Positions 23,592-35,142 of a DNA stretch of 64,000 nt are shown piece by piece; positions within the stretch are counted from its first letter, which is position 1, and every line of letters starts with the position of its first letter. This stretch comes from Hortaea werneckii (Eukaryota > Ascomycota > Dothideomycetes > Mycosphaerellales > Teratosphaeriaceae), in NCBI GenBank assembly GCA_037044905.1, contig JBAOKB010000105.1, positions 496,001 through 560,000 on the forward strand. The letters run 5' to 3'. The translations under genes and the position numbers were made by a program. Below the pieces are notes generated by a model. That model saw nothing but the letters and a program-made list of their open reading frames with translations, searched no databases and was not told the DNA's origin.

Positions 23592-23680
23592 GGTGCACAG
23601 GTAGAGAGAGGTAGAGAGAAGAGGGGTGTCGAGAGGGAAGAAGAGAGGAGGAGGGGGGTGGGAGGAAGAAAAAGGCTACC
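23592..23680 (-). promoter_or_regulatory. Pyrimidine-rich leader/promoter of the amino-acid permease
   Basis: Directly upstream of the permease start, the coding strand is almost pure C/T for about 75 bases (plus strand 23601-23676 is A/G-rich). CT-rich tracts at this distance commonly mark transcription start regions of strongly expressed fungal genes. Confidence 0.5.
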
Positions 23681-25988
23681 GTACGCCGAGGGACGCCAGG
23701 TTATCCAAAAGCACTGCGTAAGAAGGCTCGCCAACGCCGAGCCCAGCTTGCAGAGGGATCTACGGGTAGGTTTCGTTAGGCTGGGCCAGCAATGCCACGC
23801 GACAGGCCCATGTCTATGCTGTGCATAACTTAACCGAGACTAAGGTAAGATAGGGTATAGTGACGCTCTGTGTCCTCTCAGCCTTGCAGCAACTGTAACC
23901 AGAACGGTCAGTTTGATTTGCTTTGCGCGGATCTGGGCCCTGCTGCGCCCTGGTAAGATATCTTGCGCGCTCCCAGAGGCTAAGGCGCCTCGGACTCGCT
24001 CGATGCCAAGGCTGAAGTTGATAAGAGAGACTGCGCTAGTCCTCTTGGGGGACTAGAGGCTTGCCTTAGCGCGGGGCGGGAGAAGCGGCAGTGACGGATA
24101 CAAGATGACCCTCTCTCTTTTCACCTCATGCCTCATGGAGCAAAGACATCCAAGAGGTACTGATAAGGCGCGCACCCCTCATCAAGCTTTCCTTGCCATG
24201 TCGTACATCTTCACCACGTCAGGTTGTATCTTACACCCACCCCCTCTGTCTCTACTTACCCGGAGTAGCGCCACCCCAAGAACAGTCACGTGGGGCTGGG
24301 GTAGGACCCCACGTGGTGGAGGAACGGTGTTGGAGCCAGGCGAACCTTACTTCCGACTTATCAGCTGCGAGGAATGACCACCTCCAAACGGCCCCTTCCA
24401 TTGGTTGTGCCCAGTCTTCCTTTCTGCCTCAGGTTGTCCAGCGGTTAACGTCACCCGGACTCACTCCTCTCTCCCGTCCCAGTCAAAGATCCGGCCACTC
24501 ATCATCTCCTTTAGCAGATTTTCCTCCTCGGCTCGCTACGCAGTATGTATTTCGTTGGGCCGGCCGCCATCACCGTATGTCATAGTCTGCCATCTGCCTA
24601 AATCCGACCACTGAGGGCACTGAATCAAATGAGCTCCACCCTACTCATTGACCGCTAGGAAGTACAGTATGCCACCACCGCCACTTTCCAGGTGTCCGGG
24701 TCTCGCACCGGATCCGAGCTGTTGCTGAATATTCTTTAAATTACAAAAGAAATGAGAAGAAAAAAAAAGGCCCCTTCTCGATTTCTGGTGGGCACTTGGA
24801 ATACGGTGTGCGCGCTTGGTGCGCTTGTGTAAATTGTGAAGCACTTTGCATGCTCGACCAAGACTCTCAGGTAGCTTAAATTCCGCCACGTCGGACACTT
24901 GATACTCTAGTAAGCACTCCGAAGGTTCGAATGTTTCCAAACGGTCTTGGGTGACTTGGAAGGGTTTCAAGAAAGACCGGCGCATCTGGCAGTCACTGCT
25001 CATGTCTTCCTGTCAGACCATGTAGAGCGTAGAGTTGATACCTACCGATATGTTGTGTAGAGAGCGACTTGGTTCACATATCTCATTAATGAACGGTTAT
25101 CTACTGACATGGATTACCCGCTATGTGTGTGGCGATAAGCAATGAATACGTATCTACCTACCCAGATCGCTGGTACGCTTCCAGAAGTGGAGATCATGCC
25201 TGATTCGCACCCTGCAGCATTGCGACTCGTGAACCTTGTCTGTCATATGCAAAGGTGCGAGTCGCACGCTTGCCCTTACGAAGTGTTTCCGCCAGTGTTG
25301 GTATGACCGGGAAGCACTCTGCAGCGTGTTCTTGGGGACCACATGAGGTCAGTGACATCTTGCACGCAGTAGAGTAGTCTCGTGCAGCACAGGGTCTCCT
25401 TATGCATGGTAACTACTATAATCACGGTATTTACGAGTCATGCATACCCTGCACGCTGCTCAGACGCTCGACTTGCCTCCTACTAGAATGCAGTGGCGTC
25501 TTAGGCATTCCAGTAACGAATGGTCATGTATTGACTATTCCTAGATCGTTTTATACTTCTTTGCCTCTTTGCTTCACACTCTGACGAGCTGTGCAGCAAA
25601 GCAAGCTGCGGACATGGCGAAACGGCAGATTCTAACCCTGATCAACCCTAATGTATTTGTATCGGCCTCTGTGAATAATTCCGCAGTCATGAGGGATCGA
25701 TCAACCTATACTTCAGCACGATCAAATAACAATGAAGATGAGGCTCTGCGCTGGACAAGATTTGAGAATCACCTCTGAAGTTACCTCAGGTACCATACAA
25801 CGGCCGTCAGATCAGTGCAGTCACAATTTATATTTTGCCGAGAGATTTCCATCTGCGTAGGCTTACTCTTTTCATTTGACCATGCTCTGATATCTACACT
25901 TGGAAGTGCTCTATCTCTAAGCTAGGAGGACAGTCTTGATCCCATAACCACTACCCACGTCTCAAAACATTGATATAACGCTGACTGT
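23681..25988. other. 2.3-kb intergenic region
   Basis: I see no convincing gene. A minus-strand open frame at 25003-24641 (120 aa) has no recognisable domain and a repetitive Gly tail, so I do not call it. The only distinct element is the CACGTG inverted repeat listed separately. The region lies between the divergent-side promoter of the amino-acid permease and the 3' end of the small secreted-protein gene. Confidence 0.4.
24287..24315. promoter_or_regulatory. Perfect 9-bp inverted repeat with two CACGTG boxes
   Basis: CACGTGGGG at 24287-24295 and CCCCACGTG at 24307-24315 form a perfect dyad with an 11-base spacer, placing two CACGTG boxes 20 bp apart. Paired CACGTG or E-box sites are bound by bHLH factors (Pho4/NUC-1, Cbf1, SREBP-type). 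It sits about 700 bp upstream of the amino-acid permease start. The regulatory role is inference. Confidence 0.5.
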
Positions 25989-26506
25989 TTACATGCTCGA
26001 GTCGGCACACCCAGTCCCCTCGACAATATTCCCATCGCAATCAGTAATACAGCACGCAGCAGAATAAACCCCGCCAGCGGAGGCGCAAGTGAACGCATCC
26101 TCAGTACCGTACTCGTAGTCCTGGGCCGTATCACCGCCCCAGGCGCAGGTATTCCCGTCACCGACTTGACTGGCGGCATTAACAGCCTTCTGCCGCTTCT
26201 CAGGCGTATCTTCAGTGTCGTAGCCGACGACGTTCAGCGCGGAAAAGGATACGCCGTTGCAACGGACGCCCTGCGTGAAGAGAGAGCGGATGATGTTAGT
26301 GCCTGAGCCGAAGACGACGGAGTAGTAGTAGGCGCCTTCTGCCACCCTGTCGGCCCCTGGCCCACCGGAGGCTGCGCAGCCCCAGGAGGACTCAGCAGTG
26401 GCCGTGGCACCCATAGCGAGGGCTGTGGCGAGGATCTGGGTGGCTCTCTGGGAGCTTGTCAGCTCCTTTGATGTCCCGGTATTCGATGTCGATGATCACT
26501 GACCAT
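25989..26506 (-). CDS. Small secreted cysteine-rich protein
   Basis: A 153-aa protein predicted from two exons. Exon 1 would be just the ATG at 26506-26504, followed by an intron at 26503-26448 with donor GTCAGT and acceptor CCAG. Exon 2 then gives a classic signal peptide, MRATQILATALAMGATATA, before ESSWGC. The mature part has eight cysteines, including a CC pair near the C-terminus (SAACCITDCDG), many Gly/Ala/Asp residues and no domain I recognise. Size, secretion signal and even cysteine number fit an extracellular or effector-like protein. Without the spliced start the frame opens at an internal Met inside the signal peptide, which is why I prefer the intron model. It is a lone gene between two long intergenic regions. 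Confidence 0.6.
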
Positions 26507-27430
26507 TTTTGGTAATTCCAAGGATGGATTGCAGAAGGGCCAATGTCTCTGAAACGAACTCAGCTATTCACGACCGCTGATATGATGTGTGAGAAAGCAT
26601 GATCCATAGCTGGCACTGCACGAGGCTTTATACCCCTTCGCATCTTTCCAGTCGCACCATGGAATGCAAGCCTAGAAAACCCTCAATTGAGACCGAAGCG
26701 AACCAACAGCAACTAATGCATACGATCGCCCCAGAAGGATCAGATTTAGCGACAGGTCATTCAGAAGCATTGGTCATGTTTCTCACGAACGCTTCGATCT
26801 TCATCATTTGGCCTCACACCGCAGCTTTAAAGCCCTAACTCGATCCATAGCCTGAACGAATTCGACGCAAGTACGCAGGAAGCCATGTCTAGATCAAACG
26901 AGGTCGTCCTTGATGGCAAAGTTACATCCGCTAGCACCACACCAAGCAAGGCCACCAGAAGGGGCAGGAGGAATTGAGAAGCTCGAAGGAATGGCCAAGA
27001 AGTTTCACTCGTCAGCGGGAATCCCTCTCGAGAGGGCGAGCCAATGCGAGCAAGCAGCCTAGCGAAAACATAGCGCTCTGTAAGCAGTGCTCAGTCCAAT
27101 GTCCAAACGCTTGTCAGGTTCAATCAAGTGTTATTACTATACGTGTCAATTGTACAAGCTACCAATTCCCTAATGAGCTCCAAGGACTTTTATCCCCAAG
27201 TCTTGCTCGACTGCAATCCAAACACAGCAACAACGCCAACACATCCAAAACCACCTGCCCAATCCAAAGACAAACGCCCAAGCAATGCAAAGAATAGATA
27301 GTAAAAAAAGTCAGATCGAACAAGGAAACCCTTCCTACTCCGACCACGAATGGCGACCAGAGCTAGACAGGCCTTCCATCCAACCCCTCACCCTGTCGTC
27401 GAGCGCCATCGACGAGAGTGACGCACCATC
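26507..27430. other. Intergenic region downstream of csmA
   Basis: No gene is seen in 924 bp. It holds the promoter of the secreted-protein gene on one side and the 3' flank of csmA on the other. Confidence 0.4.
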
Positions 27431-30400
27431 CTATAGCTGCCCGCTGAGGATAGCCTCCGTCGCACTACCGATGTACTGCCTACGAGAATCCAACGGGACG
27501 CCGAAACGCCGCTCCAACTCGGCCTTGATGCTCTTCTTAGTGATGGTCATGAGGTCGGCGTTGCGGAGGATATCGCGGATCTCGGCCAGGATGGCGTCGT
27601 CGCTCGGCAGCTGGAGGTCGGCCATCTCCATCTCGGAGCCGGAGTAGTTGCGCGACGGCATACCCATACCCATGCCGCTTTCGGACGGGGCGAGAGACAT
27701 TCTCGAACCCCCGAAGGGTCCGTACATTGGGGAGGGCACGCCCAGCTGGCTCATCGGCCGGGAGGGGGGGAAGTTCTCGCCGCCGTACATGGACATGGCA
27801 GGGTGGTAACTCTTAGTTCCGTAGCTGACACCGGAGATCTCCGAACGGGCATCCATGTCCTTATGAGTCGCGGCATCCTCCCAAAGCTCCGCCTGGTATT
27901 CCTCCCACCGCTTCTTGGGGATACTATCCGGGTCGAACTTGCCCTCGTCACTCATGAGGATCTGCTTGCCGGACTCTCCCGTGACCATGCGCGTGTTGCC
28001 CCAGGAGAAGTCATCCATGTACCAGAAGGAGTACAGCGGCAAGGCGCAGGCGAACACGGGCGTGGCGCAGATGTAGATCAGCATCCAGCCGATCATCTCC
28101 CACTTCCTACGCAGGATGAAGATGATAGCTTGCAACCCGTAGATGGCTCCCAACAATATAAAGGCCGTCACAGGCACCGTGTCCGGGTGGCTGATGCACT
28201 GGTAGATGAGGTATGCGATATATCCCACGATCACCGGTTGCACCAGGGTACTCAGCAAGTCCAGGAAGACGACGAAGCGCATGCTAAAGCAGCAGAATCC
28301 ACAGAGTTGCTGCAGCGGGATAAGTTCGATCAGGTTGTGCACCGTACTGTTGATCCAGCGACGGCGCTGCGACATGAAGACGGCCCAGCTGTCCGGTGCT
28401 ATCGTCCAAGCGTGCGCGCGCATAATATACTTCGTCTTGAACTTGGAGTGGTGCTTGAGCAGCAGCGTCGTCAGGAATCGATCCTCACCAAGATGAAGCA
28501 GGTTCTTCATGTGCAGAGTATCGACACGGATCTGACTATAATCCTCGACAATCTCCCGGGACACGAAGAGGGGCTTACCACTCTCCGCGGCTCGGATGCG
28601 GTACATGGTGAAACAACCAGGCAAGCAGGTGACGGAGCCAAAAAGCGATTCGAAGGCCTTGGTGAGGTTGTGCGAGATGTAGTATTCGTAGACCTGCATC
28701 ATGGTGATCATGGAGTGCTTGGCGTTCGACAGTGCCGTTTCACCGCACACTGCTATGAGTTTGGTGTCGTGCAAGAAAGCCGAGACGAAGCGATTAGCTG
28801 CGTCAGGAGCCACGACCGTGTCGGCGTCAATTTGCAGCAAGAATTCGTAGAAGGTGGGATTAACACCTATCACGTTTCGTATCTGGTGATGTAGCTCCAG
28901 CTCCATGGGCGTCATAGGGAGGTTGTAGTGCACGCGGTTCAAGAAACGCATGAGCAACATTTGCGAGTCACGCTTGCCACGGTTACCGGGTCTGTTCGTT
29001 TAGTTAGCATGCTACCTCATGATTGCCAATCCAAGCTTCTTATGACTTACCTCGACACCTCGCTTGGCTTTCCGACCTTGACGACGACAATGAATGGCAC
29101 AATATGCCCCTGCACTTCATACAGGCCGGAGTAGATCTTTGCCATATTGTGCTGCTTAAGCCCTTCGCCGAGAGACTCAAAGCTCAAGGGTTCTGGATCG
29201 ACATTCTCCGGCACGCCCAGGATATCCAACACGATTCGCGGCGTGGGTCTGTCGTTGCCCTGACCGATAATCATACCATCGCAGACAATGAACAGCAGTT
29301 TGCGCTTATCGTCGTACTTCATCCTAGCGGCACTGTCGATAGCACGACGGAGCGAGTCCTCATCTTCCGTGTAGGCAGGGACGGTAGCAATGATGAACTT
29401 ATCAAGATTCTCCGGCATGCTTTTCTTTCCAAACTGCAAGGCAGCCAAGAATTTGACACCAATGACACTAACCAGGACCAAACTGATTGCCAGCAGGATG
29501 TACTTTGCGAACAAGCACTGTGGAGAGTTTCTGGTATCGAGGTTGCCGACGTAGAACAGGTTATCCATGCAAGTCTGCATCCTGTTCCGCAGGCCTTCAT
29601 CGATGTTGAGCGCTTCCCAATACTTGGTCAGGTCCTGACCAGATCGCTGCGTGAAGAGGTCCACCACTGACTGGTCCATGTAGTTGCTTGAGGGCTTATC
29701 CTTAGGCACATCATAGCCAGCCGGGTAATCGGGGCTTCTGCCTCCAGCAGTGTATGAAGTGAAATCATAAACTCTGCCTTTTATGTAACCGATATCGTTG
29801 TCCTTCTTGGCCAGAGTCTTGATGTATTCCGGACTGTACCCAACGTTACCCTTCCAATAGTTTCCTTTTAGCATGATCATCTGCTCGGTAAACCAATCTG
29901 GACGGGAGTCGTTGGTCGCCCATCGGAAGTCGTGGTACTGCGCGTTTGTATCAGTCCTGGAGATGGTAAGAGGCTGATTGGTGTAGTTATGCGTCTTGTA
30001 ATCCAGCTGTACGGCCGGGTCAATGCCTCCCTCATCCACGCCTTGACACAGAGCGGAGACTTGCACAGGGAACAGATTTGTCGCGTCTGTCCCGGCATAC
30101 TTCTCGAGCGCCGACTCGGACACAATTGACGGATAGTGGGCCGGCATGAATTTCCCGAAGTCAAACACCACGCCTCGAATAGCAATGTAAGACTTCGCTC
30201 CATCCTCGCCGTTGTAGGAAGTCAATTCTGCCTCCGAATAGACGTGCTGTGTTGGGCAGATGATCCTAGGAATGCCCACCATGAAGAAAATGACGAAAGC
30301 GCATGCAATCCAGATCATAAGGTTAATAGCCAACTTCTCCCTCCACGCGACCTGGAAGTCTTTTCTTTGGATCCTTCCGAACCATTTGATGAACGGGGTT

Positions 30401-33096
30401 GGGCACCAGAAGGTCATGGCCCACACGAGAGCGAGCCACCTCTTACGGCTGCTGCTGACCGGGAGTTCATCAACCTCCTGCATTTTCGACTCATTGCCTT
30501 TCTCGGCCATCTGGGAGCGGGTCTCCAGGTTACGGAACATATCCCCTTCGCCGAGAGCCGAAACGCCCGCTTCGCTCTTAGCATCGAGATCCCTACTCCC
30601 AAAGTATCCAGCGCCGCCGTGCTTGTCGTCAGAGTAAGGAGTGTTGAGAAGCGTGACCTTACTCTCCGCAAACCCGCCCTTCCCAGTGCCAGGGACGCCA
30701 AGGCTGTCACCGTACATATCTGCTGATTCTCCATAGCCCGCACCCGAACCACCCATGTTAGGGCCGACGTCCTGTACGTGGGCGATATGCCGCCAGCAAC
30801 GCTCAGAGAGGAAGACCCCGGTACTTCCAACCCTAGCCTCGTTTGCAGGCCAGCTCTTCTCCTCCAAAATCATCTCTGCTTTTTCTCTCTCGCTGCCAAC
30901 GACCGTCACCTCGCCCTCGGCTACTCCAAGGAATTCGCTGAACGGCATGAAGAGGCTGAAGTCCGCATTACGAAGTCTCTGGCTGATTTCGGCGATTCCG
31001 AGGGTCTGGAGCTGGGTCCGTACACATTTGGAATCGAATTGATTCGCGATCCTGCGGTCATTTGGTTTCAAGCAGAAGACGAAATAAGGGTTAGTGTTTG
31101 GTGCCGCGAGAGCCTTGATGAGCGCATCGATCGAGCTGACAAACTGAGCCGCAGCGCCTTGTTGGACGTCACCATCTCTCGTGCTAGGTTTGGTCCTCGA
31201 GAATGACCGCGATGCGCCTTCCTCGCTGCTTGCGTCTTCGTCTCTCCTTGCGCCCAGCCGTGCAGGTCGCTCGCCCTTGCGCCTAGCCATTGAGGGCATA
31301 CGTCCAGGCTTCGATGCTACACTAGCCTGCTGCACTGCAGAACGGTCTCTGGGATGCACGACCTTCTCCAGCGCCTTCTGTCCAAACAACTCCTCAACTA
31401 GATCCGAGGTGGTCGTGGACATCAGGTTCATCAGGTCACCAGAAATGATCTCGCCATTGGCCTCGAGCAGGCCTTCGACGGGGTACTCTACCTCACCGGC
31501 AAAGTGCTTGACCGTGAATCCTGCAGCAGCGTTGTGAGTGGGGAAGTTAGTCCCAGGCAAATACGTAGTCGGTGAGTCCACGGCGATGGCTGGGTTCTTG
31601 TCCTGGAACCTCTTGCGGGCGGATTCCAAAAACTGTGAGTCGGTCTTGCCCCTCCGCATTTGGTCGTCGAGAATGGAGAGGAGACCGTTGCCGGTTTTCA
31701 TGAGACCTTTGACAGCATCCGAGTTATCGAAATAACTTGTTGCAGGGACAGAGACTTCCTCGGTCTCGAGAAGCTCGGCACGGCGCTCAAAGAAATGCTG
31801 CAGGCAGAAGTTGTAGAGGCTTTCTGTCGCTGCGTTGCTCAGGAGCTGGTCGAGTATGTTGTTCGTAGACGGATTCTGGGCAAAGCCTGGGAAGTCAACA
31901 ACGGAGATGGTGTTTGCTACGCTCTCCTCATCTACGGAGAGGCGCGCATTAATCTTCTCCATGATGAACGCAACAAGCAAGGAATAGATGGTTCGAGCCA
32001 GCTCGTCGGCATTCTCGCGAGCGCCCTTTGGGTCCAACATAATGGTGACACGCTCACGGTGCAGGATCTTGCTTCGGTATCCGAGACTTTGCTCCAGATC
32101 TCTCTCAGCCACGCCCAGGAAGGCGGCAATGGTTGTGAGAACCTCCTTGTTCTTTACCACGGTCACCTCTTCTCCGCCCTCGTGACCATATCCACCACTC
32201 TCATCCGGTGCTGGCGTAGTGGAAGCCGTGGTCACGAATTCGAGCTGTCCGATGTGCAATATCGCTGCGAGGATCTCGCACATGTGCGCAATCTCCTCTC
32301 GAGGAAACTCCAACTTCCTCAATGCGGTCTTGAAGTGTTGGAATCCTTCGGCGTCATTGATGCCTACCTTCAATTGGGAGGGGTGACCTAGGTATCGCCA
32401 TCGCTGAGCACCGCCAGTCACGCTCGCTCTATTGCCACTGTGAGAAGTGACGTGTATAGGACCGTCTCCCAACCCTAGATGCTCCTTCTCCGCTGGGCTG
32501 GTACCAGCAAGAAGATAGTACAGGATATGGAAGTTCCGCTCTCCAGGGGGCACAGTCGCTATCCGGCTCCTCTCCAGCCTGTGATCTAACAGTTTGCCTC
32601 CGATGAGCGTCGGGTGCATCGAGGCAGCAGTCTCGTACTGCAGCTCGAAGAACAAGCCGGCCTTGCTTGCGGTCGGGGTGGTTGTGCTCTTGGTAGTGGT
32701 CAACGTGTCGAACACGAAAGACGCAAAGCTCAACTTCTTGCTTAAAGGAGTTGAGCTGTAGTTCAACAGACTGGAGAGCAGGTGGCTTCTGACGGTTGTC
32801 TTTCCAGCTCCTGTCTCGCCCAAGAAGACCGCAGCCTGGTTCTCCTGGCGCGCGCTCAACCGGGTGAACATGCGCTGGGCAAGCTCATCGGCAGCGCCCA
32901 TGGCACTATCTTGTTTGGAGCCATTGGGACCCTTCGCAGCAGATGTGTAGGTATTGATGCTGAGGATGGCCTGGGAAGAGAGGTATGTAATAGGGTGTTG
33001 GAGATGGTAGCGGGAGGCGATGTGGGAGGTGAGGCCGGTGTCGGATTGGAGGTGTTGGGGGAGGGCGACAAGGTTGGAAGTCTGTGGTGCCGCCAT
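27431..33096 (-). CDS. csmA: Class V chitin synthase with myosin motor-like domain
   Basis: A 1868-aa plasma-membrane enzyme that polymerises UDP-GlcNAc into chitin at hyphal tips and septa. The N-terminal myosin-like motor domain carries an intact P-loop GETGAGKT (residues 93-100) for nucleotide binding. Then come two membrane segments near KRWLALVWAMTFW, a cytochrome-b5-like region, the chitin synthase 2 core with IDADT (about 1402), GEDRFL (about 1517) and QRRRW (about 1557), a membrane cluster, and a C-terminal DEK_C domain (DDAILAEIRDILRNADLMTI). One intron, 29050-28992, splits the catalytic domain. The exons total 5607 bp, with no frameshift. The motor is known in Aspergillus CsmA to help localise the enzyme along actin. 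It lies head to head with csmB, the usual arrangement in filamentous ascomycetes. Confidence 0.95.
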
Positions 33097-35142
33097 GATT
33101 GATACCGGGTGAGGATGGTGGTCGTGGTAGTGGTGGCGATGAATGGCCTCGCAGGCCTACTGCCGCTTGGAAGACTGCAGTCGGAAGATGGGTATGCCTC
33201 GCGAGGCTCTATGCTTCGGTATCGATACTGTGGTAGGAGTGTACTGCAATTGCGACGTCTCGTCTCAGCCGGTTGTGGATCGGCCCTCGTAGCAAATACT
33301 CGTGTCCTTCGGAGCGAAGAATGCTCTCCTTTCCCCTCGCTCAAGCACCGCCCGCCGCACCTTCTGAAACAACAGGGCTTCTGTCTTCGTATCTCCTAAT
33401 ATTTGATTACACGCTCATAGAAAGCAAGCCCCAAACCTTTTCAAACAATAGCGACAGTCAAAAGACAAACAAGCAACTCGGTATGGAATTCAAGTGGTAT
33501 GGCTACAGAAACACAACAACTCTTGCCCTCTCCCGCTGCGAGTTCAACGCCCCCGAACGCTGACCAGACCCAAAAACACACAGACCCCTAGCAAAGCAGC
33601 CGCGCAAGGATGTCAACACGCTAAGGAAGGCTAACGCGGCGCCGCAACGGTTTCGATGGTCTCGTATTTTTATTCCAGGACTTCTATTCTATACATAACA
33701 ACACAGTCGGTATCCACACGGCGAGTCTCGCGGTCTCGCCTGGATGAAAGCCGATCGGTCTTCCGCCGCTCCTCGTGGCCGTCTAACCACAGCGTGCTGT
33801 TGTGTCGAGTCCGGCACGAGCATGCTCTCAGGTGGCACACCAGACAGGACAGCGGTTGGCTGCTCACAATAACAACCCTCCAACGCCACCGCGGTTCCCC
33901 AGACTACCCGCTGTTGTGGCTGCGAGGGAAGTCAAAAATGGCCCGCGTGCCGCGTCCGCTTGTACCCTTTGGTTGAACTGCCCTTTTTTTCGCTTCACTG
34001 GAAAAAGCGACAGGGCTGTTCAAAAACTGGTAGGGCTTCTAGAAGCAAGCTTCGGACGCTACGATCTCCCGCACGGCGCTGGAGATTTGACGAGATCTTA
34101 CCGCCGTCGTCTCATCGAGGGATCTGTGCGACATGAGTACTGGTGTTTGTTGAGATGGTCAGGTTAGGTACATTATAGGCATTGAACGCGTAATGGAGGG
34201 TAAGCTGAGAGGGGAAAGGTAGAGCTGTTCCTGCATTAGGGCGATTTGCAGTCTCGAAGGCTTGTGGTTTTTGGGTGAGAGGCAAACACGCCAGAAATAG
34301 CTTGGTCGAGAACTGGAGATCTTGCCCGTACGAGCTAGGGACCACTTTTCCCGCGCTCGCCCATTGACCGCGGTGTCCGCAGTATACGCAGTGTCTGAGC
34401 GAGTGTATGTATAGTGTAAGAGGTGATGTGAGGTTGAGTGCGCGTACACATGCTGATGATAATGATGTTGCTTCCGTCTGATATTGTATTTCACTGCTCT
34501 CTATTGGGTAGACAGAGCTCGTCACAAGGGAATGGAAAGACGCTCTGAAACGCGCGCCACAGTCGACCCGCCGTCCCCAGATCCAGCCTAGCGCGCCTCC
34601 CTTTAGCGTGGTTGCTTGGACCACTGAAGTCTAACACGGGGCTAGCGGTGGTAGTAGAGGCAGTCTCCCTGCTTTTGGCCGGCGAAAGGCGAGAGAGAGA
34701 GAAGGTGGGAAGTTCGGAGGAGTGCATGTGTGGTAAACAGCAACATCTCCTCTTACCAGTCCTACCCCCCCGCCGTCTATCTAGAGTCACTCGGGTTGCT
34801 TGTGAGCACGAGAAAGGCGGAGTCGTCATCACATTCGCCAAGCAGTCGCGACGAGAGCAACTATAGCCGTTGGGCAGAGAAGCCCGTTGCTGCATAAACA
34901 TTCGCTTTCAGGACCTTTCTGGTGAAGAGGCAGTCGAGAGAGAGAGGAAGCGGCAACGACTCCAGCTCGAACGGCGACCACACCGACACCGGTCGTCCAC
35001 ATACCATCTCATCAGACTGAATTACTAAAGGCTCGACATCGCTCGCTCATCCTATTGCTACACGCCATCGCGACCGAGCCCCTCGAGGGCGTCTACCCCT
35101 ACCTACCCTCTTGAACAACCTTCCAGCGCCGACCCCTTCGTC
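33097..35142. promoter_or_regulatory. Divergent csmA/csmB promoter region
   Basis: This 2.05-kb region between two divergently transcribed chitin synthases presumably drives both. Plus-strand purine-rich tracts at about 34690-34712 and 34925-34952, followed by a C/T/A-rich leader up to 35142, flank csmB. I see no gene in it. Confidence 0.6.

Noticed and set aside
24641..25003. Minus-strand 120-aa frame in the 23.7-26.0 kb gap
   Set aside because: No domain, homopolymer-rich middle and a Gly-run end. Not enough to call a gene.
27803..28894. Plus-strand 363-aa frame opposite csmA
   Set aside because: It is antisense to the conserved catalytic domain, His/Asp/Val-rich composition typical of shadow frames, with no domain.
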